Below, piece by piece: positions 55,693-63,999 of a stretch of 64,000 nt of DNA. The translations under genes were made by a program, and so were the position numbers. This stretch comes from Streptomyces sp. TLI_235 (GTDB taxonomy: Bacteria; Actinomycetota; Actinomycetes; Streptomycetales; Streptomycetaceae), in the NCBI GenBank assembly GCA_002300355.1, contig NSGV01000006.1:1-64000 (forward strand), in the 5' to 3' direction. Position 1 is the stretch's first letter. Every line of letters begins with the position of its first letter. The notes beneath the pieces were generated by a model that did not search any database, had not been told where the DNA came from, and worked only from the letters and a program-made list of their open reading frames with translations.

Positions 55693-57195
55693 TCACAGGT
55701 CGCAAGCAGCTGCTGGTCCCTCACCGCTGCCGCCGGAATGGGCATCGAGCAGTGCGGCGAACGCTCGCTCCGCGTCAGCGGCGTCGATGGCTGCCTGGTT
55801 CCACTCGTCGTGGAGCCGGTGGCAATCGGCACAGCGGCCGGAACGGCGGACCGCAGGCTTTCCTCCGCAGTCGGCGCAGTGTGGCAGGGCGCTCTCGTCG
55901 CGTCGGCTGCCGCACGGGATACAGAGCTTGTCCCTGGTGCGGCTGGGGTTCGCCGGACGTCCGCAGTCGTTGGCGCACGGCTGTCGACAGGCCCCGCACA
56001 GCTCGTCGGCCACGGGTACCGGTCGGCCGCATTGGCCCTCGTGCCCCCGACACTCGTGGTGCTTCCGCGGTGTGGGCTGATTCCCGGCAGAACGCTGTGC
56101 CTGCCGCGGCACCAATGCCAGCTGCGCAACAAGAGTCGGCGGGGTCATGGGGACAGCCCGGATCCGGGCGGCGGTGATCGCAGCGTCGCTTGTGCGTATG
56201 TGGTCGGGCACGGGGCGAGTCGCGAGGATCTGCGCCAGGATCAGCTCGGGTTCCCAGCCGCAGGCGAGGAGGCCCTGGACGTGCAGACCCAGCTCCACAA
56301 GCAGGGTGCCGGCCAGGCCCGCCCTCGGGTCTCGCCGGGCGGCTTCCATCAGCAGCGCCACGCCGTCGGAAGCGGCCGACGAGGTGGGAGGGCTGATCGG
56401 CACAATAGCCGAGCCGGGTTCCTGCGCACTGCGCCGCCGGGCCTCCCCACCGTCCGTTCCCCCCTCCGGCGTCCGGCTCGCGCGTTCACCGGGGCCAGGG
56501 ACGGACGGAGGGACGGAAGGCCCGTTGTCAGTCTTCTGGTTCTCAGTCTTTCCCTTAAAGAAGGCCCCGGCTCGACCGAGGGTCGGTCGGCCGGGCTCCG
56601 GTTGACCGGGTCCCGGAAGTCCCAGGGTCGGTCGAAGGTGCGTCTCGGACTCGGCGGGCGCATGTGCGCCGGTGGGACCGACACCCGGCATTGGGGGTGC
56701 CGGTCGCGCGGGGCTCTTCGGTGCGCGCGTGGGGGTCTGCCTCACGGTAGTGGGCGCCCTGCGTGAGGGGTCCGGGTCCAGTCGGGCCGGCTCCACCCGG
56801 ATCTGTCGCACGTTCCCCTGCGACTTGATCTCGCCGACTATCGCGGCCACGTCCTCGGCGGTGAAGGGGATGCTGTCCACGCTGAAGGTGGTCCACCACG
56901 AGCCGCCCCTCTTCGAGGTCCGGGTGCCGTCGGACTCCTCCACATCCTCGGAACGGAGCCGCTGCACTTTGAACTTGACGACGTTCGCGGCCTCGACCAG
57001 CGCTCGCATGGCCTTGCCCAGGGAGTCCTCGCCTTCCGCGTAGTCCTTGGCGAGGGATTCGACCGTCACGTCCTCGCCGTCCCTGGCACGGATCAGCCTG
57101 GTCAGCAGACCGATCGCCAGGATCGACGGAAGGGTGTCGATCGCCTTGTTGTCGACCGCCGCGAACCTCGGCGGCCGGCTCACCCGCTTCCTCAC
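55693..57195 (-). CDS. Winged-helix protein with C-terminal Cys-rich (zinc ribbon) region
   Basis: 500 residues. The N-terminal ~110 residues look like a winged helix (NKAIDTLPSILAIGLLTRLI, ESLAKDYAEGEDSLGKAMRA, WWTTFSVDSIPFTAEDVAAI). A long Pro/Thr-rich middle (130-260) follows, then a helical segment (GLHVQGLLACGWEPELILAQ). The last ~110 residues contain many Cys pairs: CRGHEGQC, CGACRQPCANDC, LCIPCG, CADCGG, CADCHR. I recall such proteins as common on Streptomyces plasmids and integrative elements without assigned function; a replication-initiation or regulatory role is possible. Monocistronic. Confidence 0.75.
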   Translation of the reverse strand: MRKRVSRPPRFAAVDNKAIDTLPSILAIGLLTRLIRARDGEDVTVESLAKDYAEGEDSLGKAMRALVEAANVVKFKVQRLRSEDVEESDGTRTSKRGGSWWTTFSVDSIPFTAEDVAAIVGEIKSQGNVRQIRVEPARLDPDPSRRAPTTVRQTPTRAPKSPARPAPPMPGVGPTGAHAPAESETHLRPTLGLPGPGQPEPGRPTLGRAGAFFKGKTENQKTDNGPSVPPSVPGPGERASRTPEGGTDGGEARRRSAQEPGSAIVPISPPTSSAASDGVALLMEAARRDPRAGLAGTLLVELGLHVQGLLACGWEPELILAQILATRPVPDHIRTSDAAITAARIRAVPMTPPTLVAQLALVPRQAQRSAGNQPTPRKHHECRGHEGQCGRPVPVADELCGACRQPCANDCGRPANPSRTRDKLCIPCGSRRDESALPHCADCGGKPAVRRSGRCADCHRLHDEWNQAAIDAADAERAFAALLDAHSGGSGEGPAAACDL

Positions 57196-57490
57196 CGGTC
57201 CACCTCCGGTCGGGCGGCGGGCACCAGGAACAGTCTGTCCCCGTCGGCGGGCAGAGCCGTGCGGGAACGCATGTGAAGGGCCGCCCGGCGGGAGCCCGTA
57301 GGGGCCGAGACCCCGCGGTGCGGGAACGGGCGGGGTGGGCCGTATGTCGGCGGGTGCAAGGGGTGCTACCTCTCGGTCGGCGCCGCCGCCGGGACGGCAT
57401 GCAGGATCGCCCGGTCGGACGCGAGACGGGTGTCTCGCCCGGGTCCGGGTACGCCTGGTACCGTCGGAGGCGAAGCATTACTGGATGCGG

Positions 57491-57588
57491 TAGCGGCCCA
57501 AGTTTGGCGACTGTGGGGCCGCTATCGCGTTTCTGGCCTTGTGGATCCCGCGGACCGAGAACCCGGCCACTCGGGACTGGGCTCTCGG
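57491..57588 (-). terminator. Two hairpins downstream of the decarboxylase operon
   Basis: TAGCGGCCC (57491) pairs with GGGCCGCTA (ending 57524), and CCGAGAACCC (57555) pairs with GGGCTCTCGG (57579-57588) with one mismatch. They lie in the 445-base gap between the decarboxylase stop (57642) and the next gene on the same strand (start 57195). The gap holds no supported gene. Confidence 0.6.
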
Positions 57589-57641
57589 TGCTTCCACGAC
57601 TTACCCGCCGGGCGGGACGCTGGCGAATCTCGCTTTCGGCC

Positions 57642-58796
57642 TCACTCGTTGAGGTACACGAAGCCCGGGTGAGGGTGCATCAGGAAGTCGTAGTGCGAGA
57701 TGTTCCACGCGTAGGCGCCGGCCATGGCGAACGCCACGGTGTCGCCCGCCGCGATGCGATCGACCGGCATCTGCCGGGCGAACACGTCCTTGGGAGTGCA
57801 GAGCTGACCGACAAGGGTCACGGTCTCCCCTGTCGCTGAGGGGCCGTCCGACGAGCCACCGGGGAAGACGACGAACGGCTGGTCGTGGCCCCTGGTAACC
57901 GGTGTGCGGATCTGCATGGTCCCGCCGGCGAGGACGGCGTACCACTGGCCGTGTGCCTGCTTCACGTCCAGGACCCGGGTGACGTACCACCCGGCGTAGA
58001 CGCTGACGGAGCGTCCGGGCTCGATCCGCAGGGTCTCCCCCGCCGTCACCAGGTCGGCAAGGCCCTTCCCGTAGGTTGCCCAGTCGAAGACGTTACCGGG
58101 GTCGGTGTAGTCGACTGCCATGCCGCCGCCGAGGTTGATTTCGGGGTCGGACACGCCTGCCGCGGCCAGCCAGGGGCGGGCCCAGGCCAGGATTTCGGCC
58201 GACTGCCGGAGCATCGCCGAGGCGTCCAGGCCGGACGCCAGGTGGGCGTGGATCCCTCGGAGCTTCACGTGCGCAGAGGCTCCGAGGATGCCGAGGCAGG
58301 CCTGGATGAGTTCCGGGTCCATGCCGAAGGGTCCGCTCATGGCGAGTGCGGCACCGGACCTCTCGCCCGCGAGGTTGACCCGGAGCAGGATGTTCGCGGT
58401 CCGGCCGGACTCCCGGGAGATCCGGGCCAGTCGCTCCAGCTCGTAGGGGCTCTCCACGTGGATGCGCTCCACGCCGAGCTTCAGTGCGAGCGACAGTTCC
58501 TGGTCCGTCTTGCCCGGTCCGCCGAACGCCAGCCTGGCGTCGGGAAGCGTTCGGTGGACGTGTTCCAACTCGCCACCGGATGCGACCTCGATGCCGTCCA
58601 CGTAGGGGGCGAGTGTGCGCAGAATCGGCGCGTCCGGGTTCGCCTTCGCCGCGTAGAAGATCTCCACACCCTCGGGCAGCGCGTCACGAATGGCGGCAGC
58701 GTGGGTGCGCAGCGCCTCCATGTCGTACACGTAGGCAGGCAGCTGGCCGCCGGCGGACAGGATCGTTGCGCTGGACGCAACGGCTTCGGTGATCAT
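57642..58796 (-). CDS. Type III PLP-dependent decarboxylase (LysA/SbnH-like)
   Basis: 384 residues, full length for the fold. The PLP lysine is Lys51 in EIFYAAKANPD; IEVASGGELEHV, GIHAHLASGLD, the phosphate-binding EINLGGGMAVDY, RIEPGRSVSVYAG, and LCTPKDVFA (active-site Cys from the partner subunit) all match diaminopimelate/ornithine decarboxylase-like enzymes. The C-terminus AGAYAWNISHYDFLMHPHPG is like the siderophore-type SbnH group. It starts nine bases after the GntR regulator stop, so it is co-transcribed with it. Substrate unknown; not expected to be the essential LysA. Confidence 0.9.
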   Translation of the reverse strand: MITEAVASSATILSAGGQLPAYVYDMEALRTHAAAIRDALPEGVEIFYAAKANPDAPILRTLAPYVDGIEVASGGELEHVHRTLPDARLAFGGPGKTDQELSLALKLGVERIHVESPYELERLARISRESGRTANILLRVNLAGERSGAALAMSGPFGMDPELIQACLGILGASAHVKLRGIHAHLASGLDASAMLRQSAEILAWARPWLAAAGVSDPEINLGGGMAVDYTDPGNVFDWATYGKGLADLVTAGETLRIEPGRSVSVYAGWYVTRVLDVKQAHGQWYAVLAGGTMQIRTPVTRGHDQPFVVFPGGSSDGPSATGETVTLVGQLCTPKDVFARQMPVDRIAAGDTVAFAMAGAYAWNISHYDFLMHPHPGFVYLNE

Positions 58797-58805
58797 GGCG
58801 GCCTT

Positions 58806-59573
58806 TCAGGCGAGCGGGATGTCGTACTCGAAGGTCAGGTAGTGCGCGGGGGCCAGGGTGGTGGTCACCTCGACCACCCGGCCGTCCCGGACACGGCCGG
58901 CGTGGACGATGTCCGTCACTGTGCGCTCGGGGCTGATCTCCAGCAGCGCGGCCTCCACCTCGGTGGGGAGCCTGCTGGGGATGATGCGCTCCTGGGCAGC
59001 CGTTTGCTTGTAGCCCAGGTCGGCGAGGGCGGTCTTGATGCCGCCCGTGATGACGGCGCTCGGCTCTTCCAGTACAGAACCCGCAGCGATCTCCAGCGGG
59101 ATCCACGAGGCGTTGATGCGGACCGGGATGCCGCTGGCGAGCAGGCGTCGGCGCCGGACCAGGCAGTTGACCTCGCCGCGCGGCACACCCAGGGTGTCGG
59201 CGATATCGGCCGGCGGCTCGGCGTGTTCGACGGTGATCTCGTGGCTGGGCTCGAGGCCGAGCGCCTTGACCTCCGCATCGAAGGCGCCGCGGGCGCCGTC
59301 GTGTTCCCGAGCGGCCCGCGAGTAGCGGGCAGCGGAGTGGACCATCGGAGGCAGCCAGGTGACCACCGTGCCCCGGCCCTGCTGGGGCCGCACCATGCCC
59401 TCGGCCGCAAGCAGGCCGAGAGCCCGGTTGGCGAGGCTGCGCGACGCGCCGTACTGCCTGGCCAGCTCGGACTCCGGGGGCAGCAGGGAGGCCGGCGGGT
59501 AGACGCCGGCCAGGATCTCCCTTCGGATGGCGGCCGCGATCTCGCGGTAGCCGGTCTTCGGCTGGGGCTCCAT
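58806..59573 (-). CDS. GntR/HutC-family regulator, co-transcribed with decarboxylase
   Basis: 255 residues from an ATG with GAGGAG upstream. Winged helix ~8-75 (YREIAAAIRREILAGVYPPA, SELARQYGASRSLANRALGL, RPQQGRGTVVTW), then UTRA ~95-250 (EPSHEITVEHAEPPADIADT, RTVTDIVHAGRVRDGRVVEV). It is a paralogue of the 54805 regulator but with a different recognition helix. Two palindromes in the divergent region upstream (59620-59695) are candidate operators, and it likely represses both itself with the decarboxylase and the transfer operon starting at 59800. Confidence 0.92.
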   Translation of the reverse strand: MEPQPKTGYREIAAAIRREILAGVYPPASLLPPESELARQYGASRSLANRALGLLAAEGMVRPQQGRGTVVTWLPPMVHSAARYSRAAREHDGARGAFDAEVKALGLEPSHEITVEHAEPPADIADTLGVPRGEVNCLVRRRRLLASGIPVRINASWIPLEIAAGSVLEEPSAVITGGIKTALADLGYKQTAAQERIIPSRLPTEVEAALLEISPERTVTDIVHAGRVRDGRVVEVTTTLAPAHYLTFEYDIPLA

Positions 59574-59619
59574 GGTCTCCTCCTTGTCGGATCAAGCTGT
59601 GCGTCATCGTAGCGCAGCA

Positions 59620-59695
59620 TGCCAAATGTTTGGCATCTGTTGACGGCAGGCCGACCGCCGATCCATGCTGGAAGAGAAATGACAAACGTTTGGCA
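59620..59695. promoter_or_regulatory. Two palindromic operators in the GntR/transfer divergent region
   Basis: TGCCAAATGTTTGGCA (59620-59635) is a perfect inverted repeat with central TG, and TGACAAACGTTTGGCA (59680-59695) a near match, 60 bases apart, each followed by TCTGT. They lie between the GntR start (59573) and the transfer operon (59800). Sixty-base spacing fits binding on one helix face. Confidence 0.82.
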
Positions 59696-59799
59696 TCTGT
59701 CGAGGGTGCTGAACCGTCGCTTGCTGAACGCACACGGCCCCGGCGGTGCAACGCCGGGGCCCCTTCGGACCACGCCTCAACGCAGTGAGGAGATCCGCA

Positions 59800-60030
59800 A
59801 TGCGCAAGTCTTTTGCCAGCCCAACGCCCCCGCGCTCCACGTCCGAGACCTTCCGGACCGTTCCCCTGCAGGTCCAACACAAGGGCAACACCCTCGCACA
59901 GGTCGCACGGGAGCTGGCCGCTCCGGCCCCGGCCACCGGCGAGGACACCGCGAGGACGCCTTCGGGGCCGGAAGGCACCCCGTCACCGCCGGCCGGACCG
60001 GCCGGGCGCACTCGATGTGCCTGCAGCTAG
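59800..60030 (+). CDS. Small Spd-like protein, first gene of the transfer operon
   Basis: 76 residues; ATG at 59800 with GAGGAG upstream. Reads RKSFASPTPPRSTSETFRTV, PLQVQHKGNTLAQVARELAA, then an Ala/Pro/Gly tail. Family not recognised. Opens a run of tightly spaced or overlapping small genes that ends in an FtsK-type translocase, the arrangement of Streptomyces spd/tra operons. Likely repressed through the upstream palindromes. Confidence 0.65.
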   Translation: MRKSFASPTPPRSTSETFRTVPLQVQHKGNTLAQVARELAAPAPATGEDTARTPSGPEGTPSPPAGPAGRTRCACS

Positions 60031-60043
60031 CAGGGCACTGACG

Positions 60044-60424
60044 ATGTCCCAGCCGCTCGACATGGCGAACATCGCAGCATTGAACGCGATGACCAAGACC
60101 CACATGCGGGCCGCCGCCGAGGCATCCGCGGCCGCCGAGTGGGCCCACCGGCAGGCGGAGCAACTCCGCCGGCAGCAGGCCCAGCGGGCGGGAGGCCAAT
60201 GGGCGCCCGCACCTCCGACTCCGTTTCCCGGCAGGGCGGTTGCCTCCCCTACGGCCCGACCGAGACGCGGCGCACCACCGGACAGTGCCCGGGTCTCGCC
60301 ACCAGAGGCGAAGACGACGGCCGCCGCAGGCCAAACCCGAATCCCGGCCCCGGGCACGTCAACCGCTTGCGCTGGAGGGGCCGACCATGGCGACCGCCAC
60401 CGTCCGACTCGCCAACCAGGCTGA
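60044..60424 (+). CDS. Small Spd-like protein
   Basis: 126 residues from ATG 60044, 13 bases after the previous stop. The first 60 residues are a helical domain (LDMANIAALNAMTKTHMRAA, EASAAAEWAHRQAEQLRRQQ) and the rest is low-complexity Pro/Ala/Arg. Overlaps the start of the next gene by 38 bases. Role in plasmid spread is inferred from position. Confidence 0.6.
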   Translation: MSQPLDMANIAALNAMTKTHMRAAAEASAAAEWAHRQAEQLRRQQAQRAGGQWAPAPPTPFPGRAVASPTARPRRGAPPDSARVSPPEAKTTAAAGQTRIPAPGTSTACAGGADHGDRHRPTRQPG

Positions 60425-60512
60425 CGAGGCTCTGTGTCGGGCCCGCGAGGTCCAGAAGCAGATCGAGGCACGCAAGGCCGTCGGCGGCGCCGGAGCCACC
60501 TCGGGCAAGTAG
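60387..60512 (+). CDS. 41-aa Spd-like protein
   Basis: ATG 60387 with GGAGGGG upstream, within the 3' end of the previous gene. Reads ATATVRLANQADEALCRARE, VQKQIEARKAVGG; a single charged helix. Short but supported by its ribosome binding site and natural composition. Confidence 0.55.
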   Translation: MATATVRLANQADEALCRAREVQKQIEARKAVGGAGATSGK

Positions 60513-60631
60513 CCCCCTTCTCCCGCCGCTTGCATCGCCCCGCCTACCCCTCCGAGCTTCCATGTCATGCCTACGCCCAGTTTGTTTCTAAGGGCCCCCA
60601 CCAGTCCTGCCCCGACCGAAAGGCCCCGCAC

Positions 60632-60766
60632 ATGCCCATCGGCCACGTCTTCTTCGCGTTCTTCGCCACCAGCGCGGCCACGAGCCTGTGGCTGCTGCTG
60701 GCAATGGCCGCGGAGACCTACCTCATCCCGCCCTGTCTCGACCGCTTGGAGGCCCGCGATGCGTGA
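60632..60766 (+). CDS. 44-aa membrane peptide of the transfer operon
   Basis: ATG 60632 with GAAAGG upstream. One hydrophobic helix (GHVFFAFFATSAATSLWLLL) followed by AMAAETYLIPPCLDRLEARD. Typical small membrane Spd peptide. A further 15-codon frame (60759-60806, MRELTARARGAEVTR) overlaps its stop and the next start, and may serve to couple translation. Confidence 0.6.
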   Translation: MPIGHVFFAFFATSAATSLWLLLAMAAETYLIPPCLDRLEARDA

Positions 60767-60802
60767 GCTCACCGCCCGGGCGCGGGGTGCGGAAGTGACC
60801 CG

Positions 60803-61366
60803 GTGACCATCACTCCCGACACCCCGCCCCACCCCCCGCACGACCCCGACCGCCCTGAGCCGGTGGACGACTTCTGGACCAAGCCCCGCCCCGACCCCGC
60901 CGGCCGCGGTGACGGGCTGGCGGAGCTGGCGCAGGAGTTGCGCCATGCCCGCCTGGACGCTGCGATCCCGCACAAGGCGGACGACGCGGACCACCTGATC
61001 GACTGGCCGCGAGTCCGCCGCGCCGCAACCCGCCTCAAGCACGCGGCACAGTTGCGGCCGAACATGGCCGCGATCGGTGCCGCCCTGATCGCCCCGGCCT
61101 GGCTGTGGCGCCACGTGGTCGAGCAGTGCTCCACCGGCTTCGCCCCGGCCGCCGACACTGCCGACCCGGGCTTGTGCCTCAGCCTGATGGCCCTGGCCGG
61201 CGTCCTGGTCGCCGGACGACGCCGCCCGGTCGGCAAGGGGCTGCGCCCCATCGCGCGGCTGGCCGCCTGGTCCATCGTGATCGGCACCCTCGCCCACCCG
61301 CCCGCGGCCGCCTGGGCGGCGGCACTCGCCCAGGGCTTCGGCCACTGGCTGATCGGCCTGGCGTGA
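60803..61366 (+). CDS. Spd-like membrane protein
   Basis: 187 residues from a GTG overlapping the preceding mini-frame stop (GTGA). A polar N-terminal ~75 residues (VDDFWTKPRPDPAGRGDGLA, HLIDWPRVRRAATRLKHAAQ) precede hydrophobic segments (MAAIGAALIAPAWLWRHVV, LCLSLMALAGVLVAGRRRP, LAAWSIVIGTLAHPPAAAW). The stop overlaps the next start. Resembles SpdB-type spread proteins by layout; function by position. Confidence 0.7.
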   Translation: MTITPDTPPHPPHDPDRPEPVDDFWTKPRPDPAGRGDGLAELAQELRHARLDAAIPHKADDADHLIDWPRVRRAATRLKHAAQLRPNMAAIGAALIAPAWLWRHVVEQCSTGFAPAADTADPGLCLSLMALAGVLVAGRRRPVGKGLRPIARLAAWSIVIGTLAHPPAAAWAAALAQGFGHWLIGLA

Positions 61367-61548
61367 TCGCCGCCCTGCTCTTCACCGCCGTCCGGTCCGT
61401 GGCGATCGCCGTCGCCACTGCCCGCGCGCCGGTACCGATCCGTTGCCGACTGCTGCGCCGCCTCCAAGAGGCGGTGCTCGCCGCCGTGAGGTCCACGGCG
61501 GCCGTCCCGATCATCTCTCCCTACCTCGGAGTTGTCCCGTGGGTCTGA
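61363..61548 (+). CDS. 61-aa Spd-like protein
   Basis: GTG 61363 overlaps the previous stop (GTGA) and its own stop overlaps the next gene by 10 bases. Reads IAALLFTAVRSVAIAVATAR, then RCRLLRRLQEAVLAAVRSTA and VPIISPYLGVVPWV; moderately hydrophobic. Confidence 0.55.
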   Translation: MIAALLFTAVRSVAIAVATARAPVPIRCRLLRRLQEAVLAAVRSTAAVPIISPYLGVVPWV

Positions 61549-62063
61549 CCGCCATCGAGTTCACACACACCGTCACCCTCGCCGGATCCGGATTCGGCTT
61601 CCTGCTGGTCGTTGGCGTCTTCGGGTTCCTGTACTTCAAGAACGGCCGCAGGTTCAAGGCCCTCAAGAAGAAGAAGTACCTGTTGCCGTTCGGCATCGGC
61701 GTGGTCGTCATGGTCCTGGCGTCCTCGTGCGCCGGCGGCCTGCTCGGCAGGATCTCCGGCTTCACCACCGGCGCGGGCAACCAGGGCGGCGCCCTGGTGA
61801 GCCGGGGAATGGTCGGCGGCAACGGCGCCGTGGACGTCGCCCAGCACGCCCGCCTCACCTACTCGGGCTCCTGGATCGCCCTGGCGATCGTGCTCCTCGC
61901 CAGCTTCTTCCTGTGGTTCGCCAAGAACTGGGGCGAACGGCTACTGCTCGCATCCGGCGCCGTCGTCGGCTCCACCTGGGGCCTGACCATCTCGCTCGGA
62001 GGCATCGCCACCTTCTCCGGCATCCCGCTCGCCAACTGGCTCGGCTCCCTGCTCATCGGCTGA
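61539..62063 (+). CDS. Spd-like multi-pass membrane protein
   Basis: 174 residues from a GTG at 61539. Four hydrophobic segments: FGFLLVVGVFGFLYF, YLLPFGIGVVVMVLASSCAG, WIALAIVLLASFFLWF and LLLASGAVVGSTWGLTISL, with a basic loop RRFKALKKKK after the first. Placed directly before the FtsK-like gene, as SpdB-type proteins are. Likely helps form the transfer or spread apparatus in the mycelial septum. Confidence 0.75.
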   Translation: MGLTAIEFTHTVTLAGSGFGFLLVVGVFGFLYFKNGRRFKALKKKKYLLPFGIGVVVMVLASSCAGGLLGRISGFTTGAGNQGGALVSRGMVGGNGAVDVAQHARLTYSGSWIALAIVLLASFFLWFAKNWGERLLLASGAVVGSTWGLTISLGGIATFSGIPLANWLGSLLIG

Positions 62064-62175
62064 CCGGGACCGCGACGAGCGCCCCGGCCCCGTCCCGCCC
62101 GCGCCTCCGGCGTGGCGGCGCGCCGGGACGTCCCCCGACCGAAACCCACCCTCACCCCAGACCGGAGACCGTTCA

Positions 62176-63999
62176 TTGCACACCGACACCGAGGCCGGTC
62201 CGGCACCCAACGCGGGGGCCCGCCTGCCTGCCCAGCGCACCCCCAACGACCCCACCCCTGCGGACAACACCACCTCCGACACCAGCGGTGCCCACGCCAC
62301 TGACACCCTGGACAGCGCGGATGGCGACGCGCAGGGCAAGACGCCGAGCCGCCTCGGCATGTGGTTCACCGCCCAGGCCGCCAGGACCGCCACCGGCGCC
62401 CGCTCCATCGGCGCCGTCCTCGTGCACTGGGCGTCGACCGGCGACCAGGGCAACGAGGAGATCCGCCGCCGACTGGTCCTCGCCCAGCTGGAGGCCCACA
62501 CCGAACGCCGCGACGAAGCACAGGCCACGCTCGCCACCGCCGCCAAGAAGGTCGTGCGCCTGGAGGAGGACGCCGTCGACGGCCTCACGCAGGCGCAGCG
62601 CCGGCAGCTCGTCCTGGGCCGGGAGACCGTCCGCCGCCTGGAGAAGACCCTCAAGGACCTCCGCAAGGCCCAGTTCCTCCCGGTGCAGCCCACCGACCGT
62701 CAGATCGACCGCGCCCGAGGCTTCGCAAAGCTGCGCCGCGGAGCGCTGCTCGTCACGGTCTCCATCGCCACCGTCCTGCTCGCGGTCCACCGGCCGCAGG
62801 CCGGACTTCTCGGTCTGCTCGCTGCGACCGGGCTCGCCTGGTGGACCGGCGATCACCCACCACGCCTGATGCAGCGCCCGGTGCCGGAGGAACTGCTGCT
62901 GCCCGAACTCGCCCTGCCCACTCGTGTCGCCGGCCCGGCCGACACCGAGCCAGCGGAGGCCGAGAACGAGCCGCCGTTCTCGATCCATGACGCCGCCGAC
63001 GCCGAGACGGCGGCCGAGTGCGTCCGGCGGGCGCTGGCCGCGGAGGGCCTGGCGATCGGCGAGATCACCGGTGTGAGCCCGGAGCGGTGGGGCTGGCGGA
63101 CGGTCGCCCGTCTGAGCAAGGGCAAGCCGGGCGACCTGGTAGCGAAGCTGCCAAACCTGGATGTGCGGCTCGGCGTGCGGCAGGGCGGCGTGATGGCCCA
63201 GCCGCAGAAGGAGGCCGCCGCCTCCGTGGTCCTGCGGATCATCACCTCGAACGCGTTCGACCCCATGCCGCCCCACCCCGTGTACGCGCCGCGCTCCAAC
63301 ACCGTCAAGAAGCCGATGACGCTGGGGCCTTCGATGGACGGTGTCCCCACCCAGATCACCCTCGCCGGACAGAACATCCTGATCGTCGCCTCCCCCGGCG
63401 GCGGCAAGTCCGCGATCATCCGCAGCCTTGTCGACTACGTCACGAGCTGCACCGACGCCTTCGTCTGGGACATCGACCCAACCGGCCGCGGTCTCGGCCC
63501 GCTGCGCCGCCTCGCCGACCGCCGGGCCTACACCGAGAAGGACATCGACGAAGCCCTGGACGACGCGATCGCCTATGCCAAGGCGCGCGCCGAGCTGATG
63601 GGCGACGACGTCGACAACTGGCCCGTCACCGATACGTCGCCGGCGGGGTTCGTGTTCGTCGACGAGCATCCGCAGCTGACATCCAAACAGAAGGCAAAGG
63701 TCATCGCCCTGATGCGGATCGGCCGCAAGGCCCGATTCACCGTGGCGCTGGCCTCGCAGGACGCCACCGCCGACGTGGTCGGCGACGCGGTCGCCGACGC
63801 ATTCGGTATCCGGATCATGCTGCCGTGCCGCAGGGCGGACGTACCGCTGGTCGTCGGCTCCGACACGGCGATCTCTGAGGGATGGATGCCGCACCGGCTC
63901 ACCCCGTCCCCCGGCGACTGGGACCTCGCGGACGCAGGCTGCTTCTACATCGTCGCCCCGGGACTGGCCGACCCGATCCTGCGTAAGGCCACCTTCATG
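62176..63999 (+). CDS. traB: FtsK/SpoIIIE-type DNA translocase (TraB-like), incomplete at window end
   Basis: At least 608 residues from a TTG at 62176 (CGGAG upstream); the reading frame is still open at the window edge. The N-terminal ~190 residues are polar and coiled (RLVLAQLEAHTERRDEAQAT, TVRRLEKTLKDLRKAQFLP), then two hydrophobic stretches (LLVTVSIATVLLAVHR, GLLGLLAATGLAWW). The FtsK ATPase follows with Walker A VASPGGGKSAIIRS near 404-411 and Walker B GFVFVDEHPQL near 496. TraB proteins move double-stranded plasmid DNA between Streptomyces hyphae without a relaxase. Confidence 0.9.
   Translation, partial: MHTDTEAGPAPNAGARLPAQRTPNDPTPADNTTSDTSGAHATDTLDSADGDAQGKTPSRLGMWFTAQAARTATGARSIGAVLVHWASTGDQGNEEIRRRLVLAQLEAHTERRDEAQATLATAAKKVVRLEEDAVDGLTQAQRRQLVLGRETVRRLEKTLKDLRKAQFLPVQPTDRQIDRARGFAKLRRGALLVTVSIATVLLAVHRPQAGLLGLLAATGLAWWTGDHPPRLMQRPVPEELLLPELALPTRVAGPADTEPAEAENEPPFSIHDAADAETAAECVRRALAAEGLAIGEITGVSPERWGWRTVARLSKGKPGDLVAKLPNLDVRLGVRQGGVMAQPQKEAAASVVLRIITSNAFDPMPPHPVYAPRSNTVKKPMTLGPSMDGVPTQITLAGQNILIVASPGGGKSAIIRSLVDYVTSCTDAFVWDIDPTGRGLGPLRRLADRRAYTEKDIDEALDDAIAYAKARAELMGDDVDNWPVTDTSPAGFVFVDEHPQLTSKQKAKVIALMRIGRKARFTVALASQDATADVVGDAVADAFGIRIMLPCRRADVPLVVGSDTAISEGWMPHRLTPSPGDWDLADAGCFYIVAPGLADPILRKATFM

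Noticed and set aside
62173..63894. 573-codon minus-strand open frame
   Set aside because: Fully antisense to the FtsK/TraB gene, whose Walker motifs are clear; a shadow.
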